Notes under the pieces: model-generated
Databases searched by the model: none
Told to the model about the DNA's origin: nothing
Seen by the model: only the letters and a program-made list of their open reading frames with translations
Position numbers and translations under genes: made by a program
Shown: piece by piece, positions 35,443 to 44,355 of the stretch
How the letters are laid out: the number at the start of each line of letters is the position of its first letter
How positions within the stretch are numbered: position 1 is the first letter of the stretch
Source of the DNA: Chloroflexi bacterium TSY
GTDB lineage: Bacteria; Chloroflexota; Anaerolineae; Caldilineales; Caldilineaceae
Length of the DNA: 64,000 bases
Assembly (NCBI GenBank): GCA_019217005.1
Contig: JAHBNG010000065.1
Location: 1 to 64,000, forward strand
Reading direction: 5' to 3'

Positions 35443-35549
35443 GAGAACCGGAGTTTCTAATCTTCCTGGAAGGGGTCACAAATAGACTCGTTTGCCCGAC
35501 AGTTCCTGACCCCTTCCAGGAAGATAGGTTGACGAAAACTTCGGTTCTC
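35443..35549. repeat. Nested inverted-repeat element (GAGAACCG ends)
   Basis: Outer arms GAGAACCG (35443) and CGGTTCTC (to 35549), and inner arms CTTCCTGGAAGGGGTCA and TGACCCCTTCCAGGAAG, fold into one long imperfect hairpin of 107 bases. No target duplication is evident. It lies in the gap upstream of the ATPase gene. Confidence 0.7.
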
Positions 35550-35634
35550 ATCCTGACATTGGTATAGATCTTATAGTAATATCTTGCAGAGCTTTTATTA
35601 TATCATTTCCAATGGTTCTTGACTATCACATTCT

Positions 35635-35696
35635 CAGTAGACCGCAATCGTTAGATTCTTTGCTCCACTCGAGAATGACACGATTGCGGTCTACTG
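35635..35696. mobile_element. 62-bp miniature element with 5-base target duplication
   Basis: CAGTAGACCGCAATCGT and ACGATTGCGGTCTACTG are the ends, with ATTCT on both flanks (35630-35634 and 35697-35701). The CAGTAG tip and the 5-base duplication agree with the 215-bp elements at 21293 and 38912, so it is probably moved by the same enzyme although the rest differs. Confidence 0.8.
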
Positions 35697-35715
35697 ATTC
35701 TATAAACGCTCGTCA

Positions 35716-35786
35716 GACGAAATTGTGCAAATACAATATTTTGTCTCTGACGAAAACATCAACTTGCACAATTTTCTTAGATGAGC
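35716..35786. repeat. Short inverted-repeat element ending CAATTTTCTTRGATGAGCC
   Basis: AAATTGTGCAA (35720-35730) pairs with TTGCACAATTT (35764-35774). The right part, CAATTTTCTTAGATGAGCC, recurs as CAATTTTCTTGGATGAGCC at 49241-49259, where CGAAATTGTGCGAA also lies about 55 bases before it. The two sites are therefore copies of one small element. This copy abuts the 3' end of the class III aminotransferase gene. Confidence 0.6.
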
Positions 35787-35788
35787 CT

Positions 35789-37195
35789 CTACAAAAAACC
35801 CTCGCCTGTCAAATTATCCATCGTCGCCACAATCGCTTTTCCAAGCTTGTCAACCAATTCGTCGATCTGATCACGGCCAAGCGTCAATGGCGGTGATAAG
35901 ACGTTGAGATGAGCGATTGGGCGAACGATGAGGCCATTCTGTTCGCAATGTTTGGCAATGCGGTCGCCGATTTTTGCATCTGTGGGCAGCAATTCCTTGG
36001 TGTGCGGATCCGCTACATTCTCGACGCAGAGCATAAATTTGCTGCCGCGTACATCGCCCACGAGTGGCAATTCCTTGAGCGAGGCCAGTTGTTCTTCGAA
36101 GTAGGGGCCAACTTCCCGTACATGGTTACAGATCCCTTCGCGTTCCATAATCTCGATATTTTTCAGCCCCGCAGCACAGCTAACCGGATGACCTGAGTAG
36201 GTGAAGCCGTGGTAAAATAGACCCCCATCTTCATTTGGGCTGCTGATGACATCATACATTTCATCAGAGATGATTGTTGCGCCAAGCGGCAGATAGCCAG
36301 AACTGATCCCTTTGGCACATGTGATCACATCGGGCGAGAGACCAAAAACAGGCTGACTGGCAAAGAAGTAGCCCAGCCGTCCGAACCCCGTGACGACCTC
36401 GTCGGAAATTGTCAACACCCCATATTTTCGGCAAATTGCTTCGGTGCGTTGATGATAGCCTTCTGGTGGCACGATCACCCCACCGGCACCCATGATCGGC
36501 TCTGCAATAAAGCAGGCGACATTCTCTGGGCCAAGCTCCAAGATTTTCCGCTCCAATTCCTCAATCAAAAAATCACAAAACTCTGCTTCGTTCATATTGT
36601 CTGGGGGCCGATAGGTGTTCGGACAGGAGACATAGTGGACCAGATCGGGCGCTAAATCGAAGCCCTGATGATCATGCAATACTCCCGTGAGCGTCATGGC
36701 CAAATAGGTGCTGCCGTGATAAGCATTGATGCGCGAGATAATCTTCTTTTTGTTCGGTTTTCCCAGGCGGTTGAAGTAGTGGTGGATGATCCGGATAGCG
36801 CTGTCATTTGCCACGGAGCCACCAGTGCTGAAGAAGACATGGTTGAGTGGAGCGGGGCACAATTGAGCTAGTTTGGCCGATAGTTCCGCCGCGGGCGGCG
36901 TAGTGGTATCGGTAAAAACATTGTAGTAGGGGATGCGCATCACCTGATCGGCGATTGCCTCTGCCATCTCGGTCCGCCCATAGCCGATATTGACGCACCA
37001 CAGCCCCCCAATGCCATCCAGATAGCGCTGTCCATCAGCATCATAGACGTAGGCGTCCTCCGATTCACTCATCACCAGAGAGCCATTTTCTTTGAATGAG
37101 GCGAAATCGGTCCACGGGTGTATCGTGTGGTCATGATCCTTGCGCCACAGATCTTGTGTATTGTATTGTTCGAAGCGAGTTTGTTCGATTGTCAT
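35789..37195 (-). CDS. Class III PLP aminotransferase (omega-amino acid:pyruvate type)
   Basis: 468 residues. Landmarks: YLDGIGGLWCVNIGYGR near 58, FFSTGGSVANDSAIRI near 120, RINAYHGSTYLAMTLTG near 153, EPIMGAGGVIVPPEGY near 225, ISDEVVTGFGRLG near 257 with the PLP-binding Asp, and CAKGISSGYLPLGA near 287 with the catalytic Lys. Close in plan to beta-alanine/omega-amino acid:pyruvate transaminases and other class III enzymes acting on amines. Transcribed away from the MDR dehydrogenase gene, with 377 bases between the starts. Start chosen at 37195, with no better site seen. Confidence 0.88.
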   Translation of the reverse strand: MTIEQTRFEQYNTQDLWRKDHDHTIHPWTDFASFKENGSLVMSESEDAYVYDADGQRYLDGIGGLWCVNIGYGRTEMAEAIADQVMRIPYYNVFTDTTTPPAAELSAKLAQLCPAPLNHVFFSTGGSVANDSAIRIIHHYFNRLGKPNKKKIISRINAYHGSTYLAMTLTGVLHDHQGFDLAPDLVHYVSCPNTYRPPDNMNEAEFCDFLIEELERKILELGPENVACFIAEPIMGAGGVIVPPEGYHQRTEAICRKYGVLTISDEVVTGFGRLGYFFASQPVFGLSPDVITCAKGISSGYLPLGATIISDEMYDVISSPNEDGGLFYHGFTYSGHPVSCAAGLKNIEIMEREGICNHVREVGPYFEEQLASLKELPLVGDVRGSKFMLCVENVADPHTKELLPTDAKIGDRIAKHCEQNGLIVRPIAHLNVLSPPLTLGRDQIDELVDKLGKAIVATMDNLTGEGFL

Positions 37196-37572
37196 TTGTT
37201 GCTTTTCCTGATATTGGAGATCTTTCCAAGTGTGATAGGATCCTTACCTGTCTCATTATGCCCAATTCTGTCACTGTTGCAAAATGATCCGCAAAGGTTG
37301 CATGGGTTTCGGTTTTAAGTAACATTAGATAATTGTGGGTTCAACAGGATCTCGGCTGGTTGACAAGAGAATACGGCTGTCGGAACAGGGATTTTAGGAC
37401 GCCCGGCGGATCCCAGATGTTCTCGGTTCATTTCCGATTCAGACAATTGTCGACTTAGCTTTGATTCTGGGAATCAAGCATCGATAACTGCTATTGGTTA
37501 ACGTCACCCCTATCCACGAACACACGTAGAACTTCATTTCTTACACATTTATCATCACAAAGGAGAACTAAA
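37196..37572. promoter_or_regulatory. Divergent intergenic region with palindromes
   Basis: Lies between the divergent aminotransferase and MDR dehydrogenase genes. It contains GACAATTGTC (37442-37451) and TTGATTCTGGGAATCAA (37461-37477), both perfect palindromes that could be operator sites for either promoter. It also holds a copy of TTCAACAGGATCTC plus GGTTGACA (about 37338), a motif seen again at 51505 beside an IS. No gene is visible. Confidence 0.4.
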
Positions 37573-38544
37573 ATGCCAAGAGAATTGATTGCCCCCGCAC
37601 AAGAGCAGGTTGCGTTTCGTGAGTATGAAACCCCCCCATTGCAAGCCAACGAAATTCGCGTCAAGAGCCAATTTGGTGCAGCCAAACATGGATCAGAGAT
37701 GGCTTCGTTCAAGGGCTATGCTGGGCCGCGGGGCGCTTATGATCGTGAGTACCAGATATTTCGGGCCGAAGAACCTGGCATGGTTCGCTACCCGTCCGGT
37801 CTCGGCAATATCTGTATCGGTGAAGTCATTGAGGTTGGGGCGGACGTCACTCAATTCCAGGCGGGAGAGAACGTTTTTCGTCACGGCTCATTTCGGCAAG
37901 AGCATGTCTGGGTAGCGAATCACGTTCGTAAACTTCCGGATGGCGTTCCCTGGCAGGCCGCGGTTTGTTTAGACCCAGCCGATTTTGCTTTGGGTGCTGT
38001 GCGAGATGGCCATGTTCGCATTGGCGATGCGGTGGCCGTGTTTGGGATGGGTGCAATTGGGCTGATGGCGGTACAGCTTGCCAAACTAGCTGGTGCACAT
38101 CCCGTTATCGCTGTTGATCCACTGCCGTTGCGTCGCAAAGTGGCTCTGGAATGTGGGGCTGATCTTGTACTTGATCCATCGTCCGAAGACGCGGGCTTGA
38201 AGATTAAGAAGGCCACCAATAAGCGTGGTGCTGATGTTTGTATTGAGTATAGTGGTCATTATAGCGCCTTACAGGGTGCAATTCGGGGCGTTGCTTACTT
38301 AGGTACTGTTGTTGCAGGGGCGTGGCCAGGTGTCTATCCAGCTGGACTTGATCTGGGTGCCGAAGCGCATTTCAACCGCCCGACGATCATCTTCTCGCGT
38401 GCCTGTAGCGAGCCAAATCCTGAATATCCAACGTGGAATGAAGATCGTCTCTTCGAGGTTTGTTGGCGGCTGCTGTGTGATGGCACTCTTCTTTCGGAAC
38501 CGGTTGTAGATTTTGATGATCTGTTGGGGGTGGTTCAGAATTAG
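37573..38544 (+). CDS. MDR-superfamily alcohol/sugar dehydrogenase with an element-derived C-terminus
   Basis: 323 residues. The N-terminal GroES-like half includes GEVIEVGADVTQFQAGENVF. The Rossmann loop is VAVFGMGAIGLMAVQLAK near residue 155, followed by PVIAVDPLPLRR, where the Asp suggests NAD over NADP. The usual catalytic zinc ligands are not obvious. At 38527 a 155-bp miniature element starts; its first bases give GVVQN and a stop. Without it the frame would read LLDEYPKILTHPGENVKLGV and stop 16 codons later, so about 16 native residues are replaced by 5. Activity may survive. AAAGGAGAAC precedes the start. Confidence 0.85.
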   Translation: MPRELIAPAQEQVAFREYETPPLQANEIRVKSQFGAAKHGSEMASFKGYAGPRGAYDREYQIFRAEEPGMVRYPSGLGNICIGEVIEVGADVTQFQAGENVFRHGSFRQEHVWVANHVRKLPDGVPWQAAVCLDPADFALGAVRDGHVRIGDAVAVFGMGAIGLMAVQLAKLAGAHPVIAVDPLPLRRKVALECGADLVLDPSSEDAGLKIKKATNKRGADVCIEYSGHYSALQGAIRGVAYLGTVVAGAWPGVYPAGLDLGAEAHFNRPTIIFSRACSEPNPEYPTWNEDRLFEVCWRLLCDGTLLSEPVVDFDDLLGVVQN

Positions 38545-38681
38545 GTTTACACTTTTGATACATAGACAAAAATCTATATGAGGTCATTTTCTGCCTGAGC
38601 ATGGCTCAAATTAGAAAATATAAACATCTTTTCTCTTTGCAAAAATGTAAACCTAATTGTCCGCCTAAAATGAACCACCCC
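38527..38681 (+). mobile_element. 155-bp miniature element, 8-base duplication (copy A)
   Basis: GGGGTGGTTCAGAATTAGG opens it and CCTAAAATGAACCACCCC closes it. ATCTGTTG is duplicated at 38519-38526 and 38682-38689. Same length and nearly the same sequence as copies at 43220-43374 and 46993-47147. It sits in the 3' end of the MDR dehydrogenase gene. Confidence 0.92.
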
Positions 38682-38751
38682 ATCTGTTGGACGAATATCC
38701 GAAGATTTTGACTCATCCTGGTGAGAACGTGAAGTTGGGGGTTCGATTTTA

Positions 38752-38853
38752 GGCTTTTCCAACAATTAAAATCTCTAATTTGATATGGAAAAGCGCAAGC
38801 CATTCCAGAGAAATCGACTTGGCAAAACAGAGATTTACTTCTCTGGAATGGCC
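38752..38853. mobile_element. Four-armed (double hairpin) miniature element, copy 2
   Basis: Same arm order as at 23441: GCTTTTCCA pairs with TGGAAAAGC, then GCCATTCCAGAGAA pairs with TTCTCTGGAATGGC. The loops differ from copy 1, and the loop-side bases of the second stem differ but still pair (AAAAA with TTTTT there, GAGAA with TTCTC here). Flanks are TTTA and CTTA, so a 4-base duplication is only approximate. Confidence 0.75.
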
Positions 38854-38911
38854 TTAGTCGATGCAGGAAATCCATTAGCATCTACAATCAATTTGTCGTC
38901 ATCTGTAGACT

Positions 38912-39126
38912 CAGTAGATCCAAATTTGGCGTTTTTGACTATTTTCAGTCGGGAGAGAAGGGATTTTGGGGCCATTTTTTCAGATCTCAGTTGCCAAAAA
39001 CAGCCAATTTCATATCTAGAAATCGCTTAAATTTTACGTAAATGCTAGGTATTGACTGGCAAATACGTATTTATGTCAACTAATTAGCCCAAATTCTCTC
39101 TCTAAACCTGAAATTTGGATCTACTG
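38912..39126. mobile_element. 215-bp miniature element, 5-base target duplication (copy 2)
   Basis: CAGTAGATCCAAATTT and AAATTTGGATCTACTG ends, with AGACT at 38907-38911 and 39127-39131. Same length as the copy at 21293-21507, opposite orientation. Confidence 0.9.
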
Positions 39127-39220
39127 AGACTATATTAAACTATATATCGCCAACAAGTGAATTCCCCAATGACTATCTATCACTTGCCGGACAACCATTA
39201 TCAAAATTTGGAATCACCTA

Positions 39221-39302
39221 GAATCTATTCGAAAATTGATTCTGAGTCCGACCAGTTTCTCGTGTGAGAATACATCGGCACAGAGTTTTTCGGATCAATA
39301 CT
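39221..39302 (+). mobile_element. About 80-bp miniature element at the 5' end of the ABC binding-protein gene, divergent copy
   Basis: GAATCTATTCGAAAA..., GACCAGTTTCTCGTG, GAGAATACATC and TTTTTCGGATCAATAC align with the copy at 58916-58994 (GAACCTATCCGAAAA, GACCAGCTTCTCGCG, GAGAATACATC, CTATTCGGATAAGCAC). More diverged than the other copies. It provides the apparent start codons of the gene that follows. Confidence 0.65.
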
Positions 39303-40483
39303 TAAAAGAGGAGGAAGAGGTACCCATCTTTGAAGACGTTATTGCAAAGTTTGAAGCGGAACATCCGAATATCAAGATTGACTATTTGAACTTTACAGGC
39401 AACATTGAGGATATGGTCAAGACCCAGGGTGTTGGTGGGAACTTGCCTGACGTGTGGTATGCGCGGACATATGTAACCGCTGATTATGCGTCCAAGGGCT
39501 GGACACTCAATTTGTCCGATCTGATTGAGCGCGACGACGTTGATGTTGATGATTTCTGGCCAGCGCAAACTGCCCAGGACTCGTGGCAGGGCGATCTATA
39601 TTCGCTGCCGTATGATTTTTCAAATGTGGGCGTGGCCTACAACAAGACGATGTTTGACGAGATGGGCATTCCCTATCCAACCAATGATTGGACATTGGAA
39701 GAGATGGCAGAGATTGCCGAGCAATTTGTCCAGAAAGATGAGGATGGCAAAATCACGCGCTGGGGGCTGAATATCTTCCCATGGGGCTGGCCCTGGTTGG
39801 GCATTTTGCAATCCAATGGCGGCCAAGTCTTTAACGAAGATCAAAGTAAATGTATCATCAATTCACCTGAGAACTTGGCAACGATTGAGTTCTTCCAAGG
39901 CATGCGTGAAAGAGGCATTTTCCCCGAGTCAGGCGCAACACCAGAAGGGATCGAGCCTTTCTCGAATGGGCTGATTGCCATGACCTTTATGGGCTCCTGG
40001 GCTACCCAATGGCGGCGCGATCTGATTGGTGATCAGTTTGAGTGGGATGTGGTGAAGTTCCCCTATGGCTCAACAGGTCACCGTGGGATTACCCCAGCGG
40101 GTGGTGCATGGGCGATTGCCTCCACGAGTGAGCATATCGAAGAGTCATGGACGTGGATTAAGTTCCTCACCAGCACTGAGTCGACGAACACATTGATCTC
40201 AGATCATACCCGCAGCATTCCCGGACGTAAGTCATCTGTGCCTCGTTGGACAGAAGTGGCTTCCTCCGGTGAACTTGACCCCAAGAGCGTTCATGTCTTT
40301 GCCGAGATGATGGACGAAGCCTACGAACTGACCTATCCAGCCTATTGGAATGACTATCAAACAGCTTGGTCCAACCTGATGGTGCCTGCCATCACGGGAG
40401 GTGATGGTGTCATGGGACCAGCTGAGGCATTGGAGGAGTTTAAGAAGCAATGTAACGAGGCGATTGCGAATAGTAGCGGGTAA
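39236..40483 (+). pseudogene. ABC transporter sugar-binding protein (family 1), 5' end replaced by a miniature element
   Basis: From about 39305 the protein is a clear family 1 extracellular solute-binding protein: FEDVIAKFEAEHPNIKIDYL, GGNLPDVWYARTYV, DFSNVGVAYNKTMFDEMGIP, FPWGWPWLGILQSNGGQVF, GGAWAIASTSEHIEESW. The first 20 or so codons of the open frame come from the element at 39221-39302, and there is no signal peptide, lipobox or ribosome site. The native start, signal sequence and first strand are lost, so the product could not be exported. No permease or ATPase genes follow. Confidence 0.8.
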
Positions 40484-40531
40484 GTTGGTAGTTGGTTGCT
40501 GGTGGTTAGTCAATGTCATTAAGTTAGTGGA

Positions 40532-40698
40532 GGAGGAGGCATTCTCTATTACACGCAGTAGGATTTCTCAGAGGTAGAGCGTTCAAATGGCGAAAAAAGA
40601 CGCAGTAGAGAATCTCGGACCATTTGGCCCGCTCGAGTCTGTTTTGACTGAGAAGTGCAGGATTATGTCTACTGCGTGTAATAGAGAACGCCTACTCC
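40532..40698. repeat. Inverted-repeat element with 30-base ends
   Basis: The left arm (from 40532) and right arm (to 40698) match over about 30 bases with two mismatches; the shared core is TTCTCTATTACACGCAGTAG. The 107-base centre includes AGTAGAGAATCTC and CAGTCAAAAC as read on opposite strands. No target duplication is clear. Non-coding gap between the ABC binding-protein gene and tatA. Confidence 0.75.
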
Positions 40699-40808
40699 GC
40701 GTGAATTCCATCTTATTTAAATGGTCTTGTGCTTAAATCGAATCGGAAAAAAGCTCAGTTGCGCATATTTTTGATAGATGGGCCAATGTTTCAAGATAAA
40801 TAGCAAAA

Positions 40809-41015
40809 TCAGGCACGCTCTGCACTATCGGCAGTGGCGGTCGCTGTGGCGGCATCTGCTGTTTTGTTTTCTTCGTCCTCGTCCTCTACAGTAGATGCCT
40901 TGCGGAATTCACGAATACCTTTTCCAACAGAACCAAACACTTCTGGCAAGCGCCCAACACCAAAGAGCATGACCACAATCAACAAAATTAGAAGCAACTC
41001 CCAATGACCAAACAT
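40809..41015 (-). CDS. tatA: Sec-independent protein translocase TatA/TatE family
   Basis: 68 residues from ATG 41015, preceded by AAGGAG; a longer frame to 41102 is not supported. [19 protein letters not shown] is the N-terminal membrane helix and hinge, [20 protein letters not shown] the amphipathic helix, followed by an acidic tail (EDEDEE) and an Ala/Thr-rich end. TatA multimers form the pore for folded Tat substrates in the inner membrane. A single gene here, with no tatC nearby. A perfect 41-base tandem duplication lies in its upstream region. Confidence 0.92.
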   Translation of the reverse strand: MFGHWELLLILLIVVMLFGVGRLPEVFGSVGKGIREFRKASTVEDEDEENKTADAATATATADSAERA

Positions 41016-41079
41016 AATCAAACTCCTTACTGGATACGGGTAAGTACCATCATGCAGGGTATCCAATCGCCCTGATAAG

Positions 41080-41161
41080 ATGGAATAACCCTTGGATACC
41101 ATGCTGAATGGATATCATAAATGGAATAACCCTTGGATACCATGCTGAATGGATATCATAA
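41080..41161. repeat. Perfect tandem duplication of 41 bases upstream of tatA
   Basis: 41080-41120 and 41121-41161 are identical (each begins ATGGAATAACCCTTGGATAC). It lies 65 bases upstream of the tatA start. It may duplicate part of the tatA promoter. From 41162 to 41332 the sequence is A/T-rich with no gene. Confidence 0.9.
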
Positions 41162-41332
41162 TAAGCTATCAAATACCTGATAAAGTCTTATCAGAAGACA
41201 ACTATACATTGCATTTACAAACGATTATACCACTCTCTTGAAGTCAACGCCAACTATTGAAATTATCTAATTTGTTATATATACATTCAGGTCACTATCC
41301 TGATCCGGAAACTGTCTGTTATAATAGGTATT

Positions 41333-41878
41333 ATGGATCAAGAAGCTATCCAGCAGAATAATGCCGATCTCAACGTGCAGGGTGTTGGGGCATTTAGCGC
41401 TGCTGTTCGCGATCAAGCAAATAGATTCAACTCAAATTGGCTTGGAAAAATCCGGTTTGTCCTTTGGATCAGTGAAAGATATGCAAACATCTGCTTGCGC
41501 GACCTATGGCGACCAATGCGTTTCTTGAAGCAACTAATGGGCAAACCACCGATTGAATTTGGTACAGACGGATTCCGCCCAGATCTGGTGGACGATTCCG
41601 CACCAGCTCGCCACTACACAGCATTTGTCTTTACTGGTTTCTGGCTTCCCTACCCTTTGGCATTTATTGCCTTATGGCTTTGGGAATTTCTGGGCTATCT
41701 TCGCTACAATTGGCAATGGAGTCAAAAGGACATGGCGATGGGACTGATTGGAATCCGTCATGGAAGAGAAGTACGACGCCACGGACCGACTGTATTATCC
41801 GATCTGATTCTACGTGACTTGGCCGAACCGGGCAACGACATACGCAAAGTAAGACCAGACAAAGCCTCATCATCGTAA
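41333..41878 (+). CDS. Hypothetical membrane-associated protein
   Basis: 181 residues from ATG 41333. A hydrophobic segment at about residues 87-120 (HYTAFVFTGFWLPYPLAF, ALWLWEFLGYL) is likely one hairpin or one to two membrane helices, with basic flanks (RPMRFLKQLMGK before, HGREVRRHG after). No known family is recognised. TAA at 41876-41878 falls on the insertion point of the following IS. Confidence 0.6.
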   Translation: MDQEAIQQNNADLNVQGVGAFSAAVRDQANRFNSNWLGKIRFVLWISERYANICLRDLWRPMRFLKQLMGKPPIEFGTDGFRPDLVDDSAPARHYTAFVFTGFWLPYPLAFIALWLWEFLGYLRYNWQWSQKDMAMGLIGIRHGREVRRHGPTVLSDLILRDLAEPGNDIRKVRPDKASSS

Positions 41879-41979
41879 AGCTTTACTTTCTGGTAAAAGA
41901 AAAGAGATGAGGTGAGAAATGTGACAAAAAGCGGTTAGCAGTTCATCCTAAAGGTAGAGAACCCAAAAAGGAGGAAGGA

Positions 41980-43436
41980 ATGCTAACCGCGCCAGAAATA
42001 ACTATAGCAGTACTGATGAATGTATTGCAAGTAACGCCGATGGGAACAAACGTAAATGTAATGCGTCTGATGTGGGCAATGCTGAATGGGTCGTTTCTGA
42101 AAAGTCGAGGAGCAATCCATAGCGCATTGAAAGAAAGCGGGTTTGAAGATGAGGAGCTCCGGCGAAGCTGGTGGAGCTTTCGATATGGATCATGGGATAT
42201 CACAAGTCTGCTGGGGTCGTGGCAAGAAGAAGTGGAGTGGAAAGGGGAATGGGAGGCAAAAAAGTTAGAAGGGTACCGAGTGAAAAGCATAGATATCACA
42301 GGGTTCTGGCGACCGAAGCTGCAAGGGAAAGTGAACCGACTCTATAACTCAACGGCTCGTCGGGCATTGCCCGCGCTCATCTTTGGAGTGATGATAAGCT
42401 CGGGGGAGATAGGCGGGAAGCGAGTGCCACTGCTCAAGGCAATCATGAGATGCACGGTTGGAACAAAGGAAAGTGAGTTTCGGAAAAAGCTGCTGACAGA
42501 GACGAAGAAATCACTGGAGTCAGACGAAGTGGCGGTGGTCGATGCCGGGTTTACAATCAGAGAAATGCTAGAAAGCGGCATAGACCGATTTGTCCTGCGG
42601 GAAGCCATTAACTGCACAGTGCGCCGCAATGAGTTCCCCAAACGCAAAGGAAAAGGCAGACCACCTGAATATGGTGATATTGTGCGTCCGCTCTCTCGCA
42701 GCTATAAGGGAAAGCGCCTCGAGGCTACAACTCCGGACTCGTCTGGTCGCTTTCTATAGTGGTCGCCTGATTTGCTATCAAGCATGGCACAATCTCGTCC
42801 CCAGAACAACCAAGGTGGATACAGCCAACCGTACCTACTCGATTTACGTCATTCAGGATCCGGCCTACAACACACCTTTGGTTTTGGCGACCGTTATGAC
42901 TTTGCAGCCTGAAACCATTTATCTTGTCTACCTGGAACGCTGGCCTGTTGAACCTCCCCCCTTGGCTTCCAAGCAGATGATTGGCTTACATCGTCAATTT
43001 GTTCATGCCGATGAGGCTTGTTTCCGCTTACCTGAACTGGGGCTGCTGGCTGGCAATCTTCTTTCCCATTTAGCCGCTTCTCTTCCTCCCATACCGACTG
43101 GCTACTGGGATCGAGAGCCTCAATCCACTCCCGGCAGGCTGCGCCGTGTTCTCGCGAGTGCTCTTTTTCCAACTCCTGACCAACTCGACCCTGACTTTCG
43201 GAAAAAGGCCTCGGTTTCAGGGGTGGTTCAGAATTAGGTTTACACTTTTGATACATAGATAAAAATCTATATGAGGTCATTTTCTGCCTGAGCATGGCTC
43301 AAAGTAGAAAATATAAACATCTTTTCTCTTTGCAAAAATGTAAACCTAATTGTCCGCCTAAAATGAACCACCCCCGGTTTCACACCATTTACCTAAAGGC
43401 GTTCTCGCTCATCGCCGCCTCAATGCCGCTGCTTAA
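41980..43436 (+). pseudogene. DDE transposase, frameshifted and interrupted
   Basis: The reading starts MLTAPEITIAVLMNVLQV. Candidate catalytic residues: Asp in KSIDITGFWRP near residue 108, Asp in VAVVDAGFTIRE near 190, and Glu in the later frame YLERWPVEPPPLASKQ, like the Y-R-E-K motif of IS4 relatives. A frameshift near 42725 changes from the SYKGKRLEATTPD frame to RLRTRLVAFYSGRL. A 155-bp element interrupts it at 43220. Without it the protein would end SVSHHLPKGVLAHRRLNAAA with TAA at 43434. Inactive here. Confidence 0.8.
43220..43374 (+). mobile_element. 155-bp miniature element, 8-base duplication (copy B), nested in an IS
   Basis: Same ends as copy A. CGGTTTCA is duplicated at 43212-43219 and 43375-43382. 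It is inserted 18 codons before the end of the transposase pseudogene and again provides a stop (GVVQN then TAG). Confidence 0.92.
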
Positions 43437-43575
43437 ACTAGCCGAGCACTATTTTTACATTTTATCCCGTTTTTTCAGGGTGGATTCTTTTTTCCGCCCC
43501 TTTCGGTTTGCCCTTTGTCACTCAAGCCTTTACCAGAAAGTAAAGTAAATCATCAATCCAAAATTGTAAATTACT

Positions 43576-44340
43576 ATGCTTCTTTGTATCGATATCGGCA
43601 ACACCAACATTATGCTTGGACTTTTCGAAGCTGATCTACTTGGTCCCCATTGGCGTTTGGCAACGATCCATGAACGCATGCCGGATGAATTTGGGATGCA
43701 GCTGCTTGCTTTGCTTAACTATGCATCAATTCAAGCCGAACAGATCACGGATGTTGCAATTGCTTCCGGCGTTGCGCCATTGACCAGTAAATGGAGCGAG
43801 GTTTGCCGCACGTACTTAGGGTGTGATCCAATCGTGATCACAGCTGAAATGAAGACGAACCTGACAATCCTTTATGACCCGCCCAGCGCCCTCGGTGCCG
43901 ATAGAATTGTAGACGCCGTTGCTGCCTTTCACCGCTACGGTGGGCCGCTCTGTATTGTTGATTTTGGGACAGCCACAACTTTTGAAGCTGTCTCCGTACA
44001 AGGTGAGTATGTTGGCGGTGCCATTGTTCCAGGAATCAACATATCGGCTGATGCCCTCTATGAACGGGCAACCAAATTGCCCAAAGTTGACCTTGTACGC
44101 CCTCCTGCAGCGATTGGGAAAAACACAATACACGCCATGCAATCGGGGTTACTCTTTGGCTATGTAAGCATGGTTGAGGGCATGGTGGCACGCTTTAAGA
44201 CAGAGTTAGGCGATGAACTCCAAGTTGTTGCCACGGGCGGACTGGCCCCCATCATCGCAAGAGAGACCAAGATCATAGATATCATCGAACCTTGGTTGAC
44301 GCTGGATGGTATTCGCATGGTCTATGAGATGAACCAATAA
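43576..44340 (+). CDS. coaX: Type III pantothenate kinase
   Basis: 254 residues, normal for CoaX. It phosphorylates pantothenate with ATP in the first step of CoA synthesis and is not inhibited by CoA. MLLCIDIGNTNIMLGLFE is the phosphate-binding start (DIGNT), PPSALGADRIVDAVAA near 98 gives the GADR motif, IVDFGTATTFEAV near 129 the conserved DFGTATT, and VPGINISADALYERATKLP follows. The next gene, coaBC, acts two steps later in the same pathway and starts 15 bases on. The promoter region lies against the end of the upstream IS. Confidence 0.95.
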   Translation: MLLCIDIGNTNIMLGLFEADLLGPHWRLATIHERMPDEFGMQLLALLNYASIQAEQITDVAIASGVAPLTSKWSEVCRTYLGCDPIVITAEMKTNLTILYDPPSALGADRIVDAVAAFHRYGGPLCIVDFGTATTFEAVSVQGEYVGGAIVPGINISADALYERATKLPKVDLVRPPAAIGKNTIHAMQSGLLFGYVSMVEGMVARFKTELGDELQVVATGGLAPIIARETKIIDIIEPWLTLDGIRMVYEMNQ

Positions 44341-44355
44341 TATCCATTTTCTACC

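Larger units (their letters stand above)
41881..43545 (+). mobile_element. Insertion sequence (IS4-like DDE) carrying a nested 155-bp element
   Basis: CTTTACTTTCTGGTAAA opens and TTTACCAGAAAGTAAAG closes the element. Flanks TAAAG and TAAAT suggest a 4-base TAAA duplication, with the outermost base uncertain. Total 1,665 bp, of which 163 are the nested miniature element and its extra target copy. The insertion is right at the stop of the hypothetical membrane-protein gene. Confidence 0.8.
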
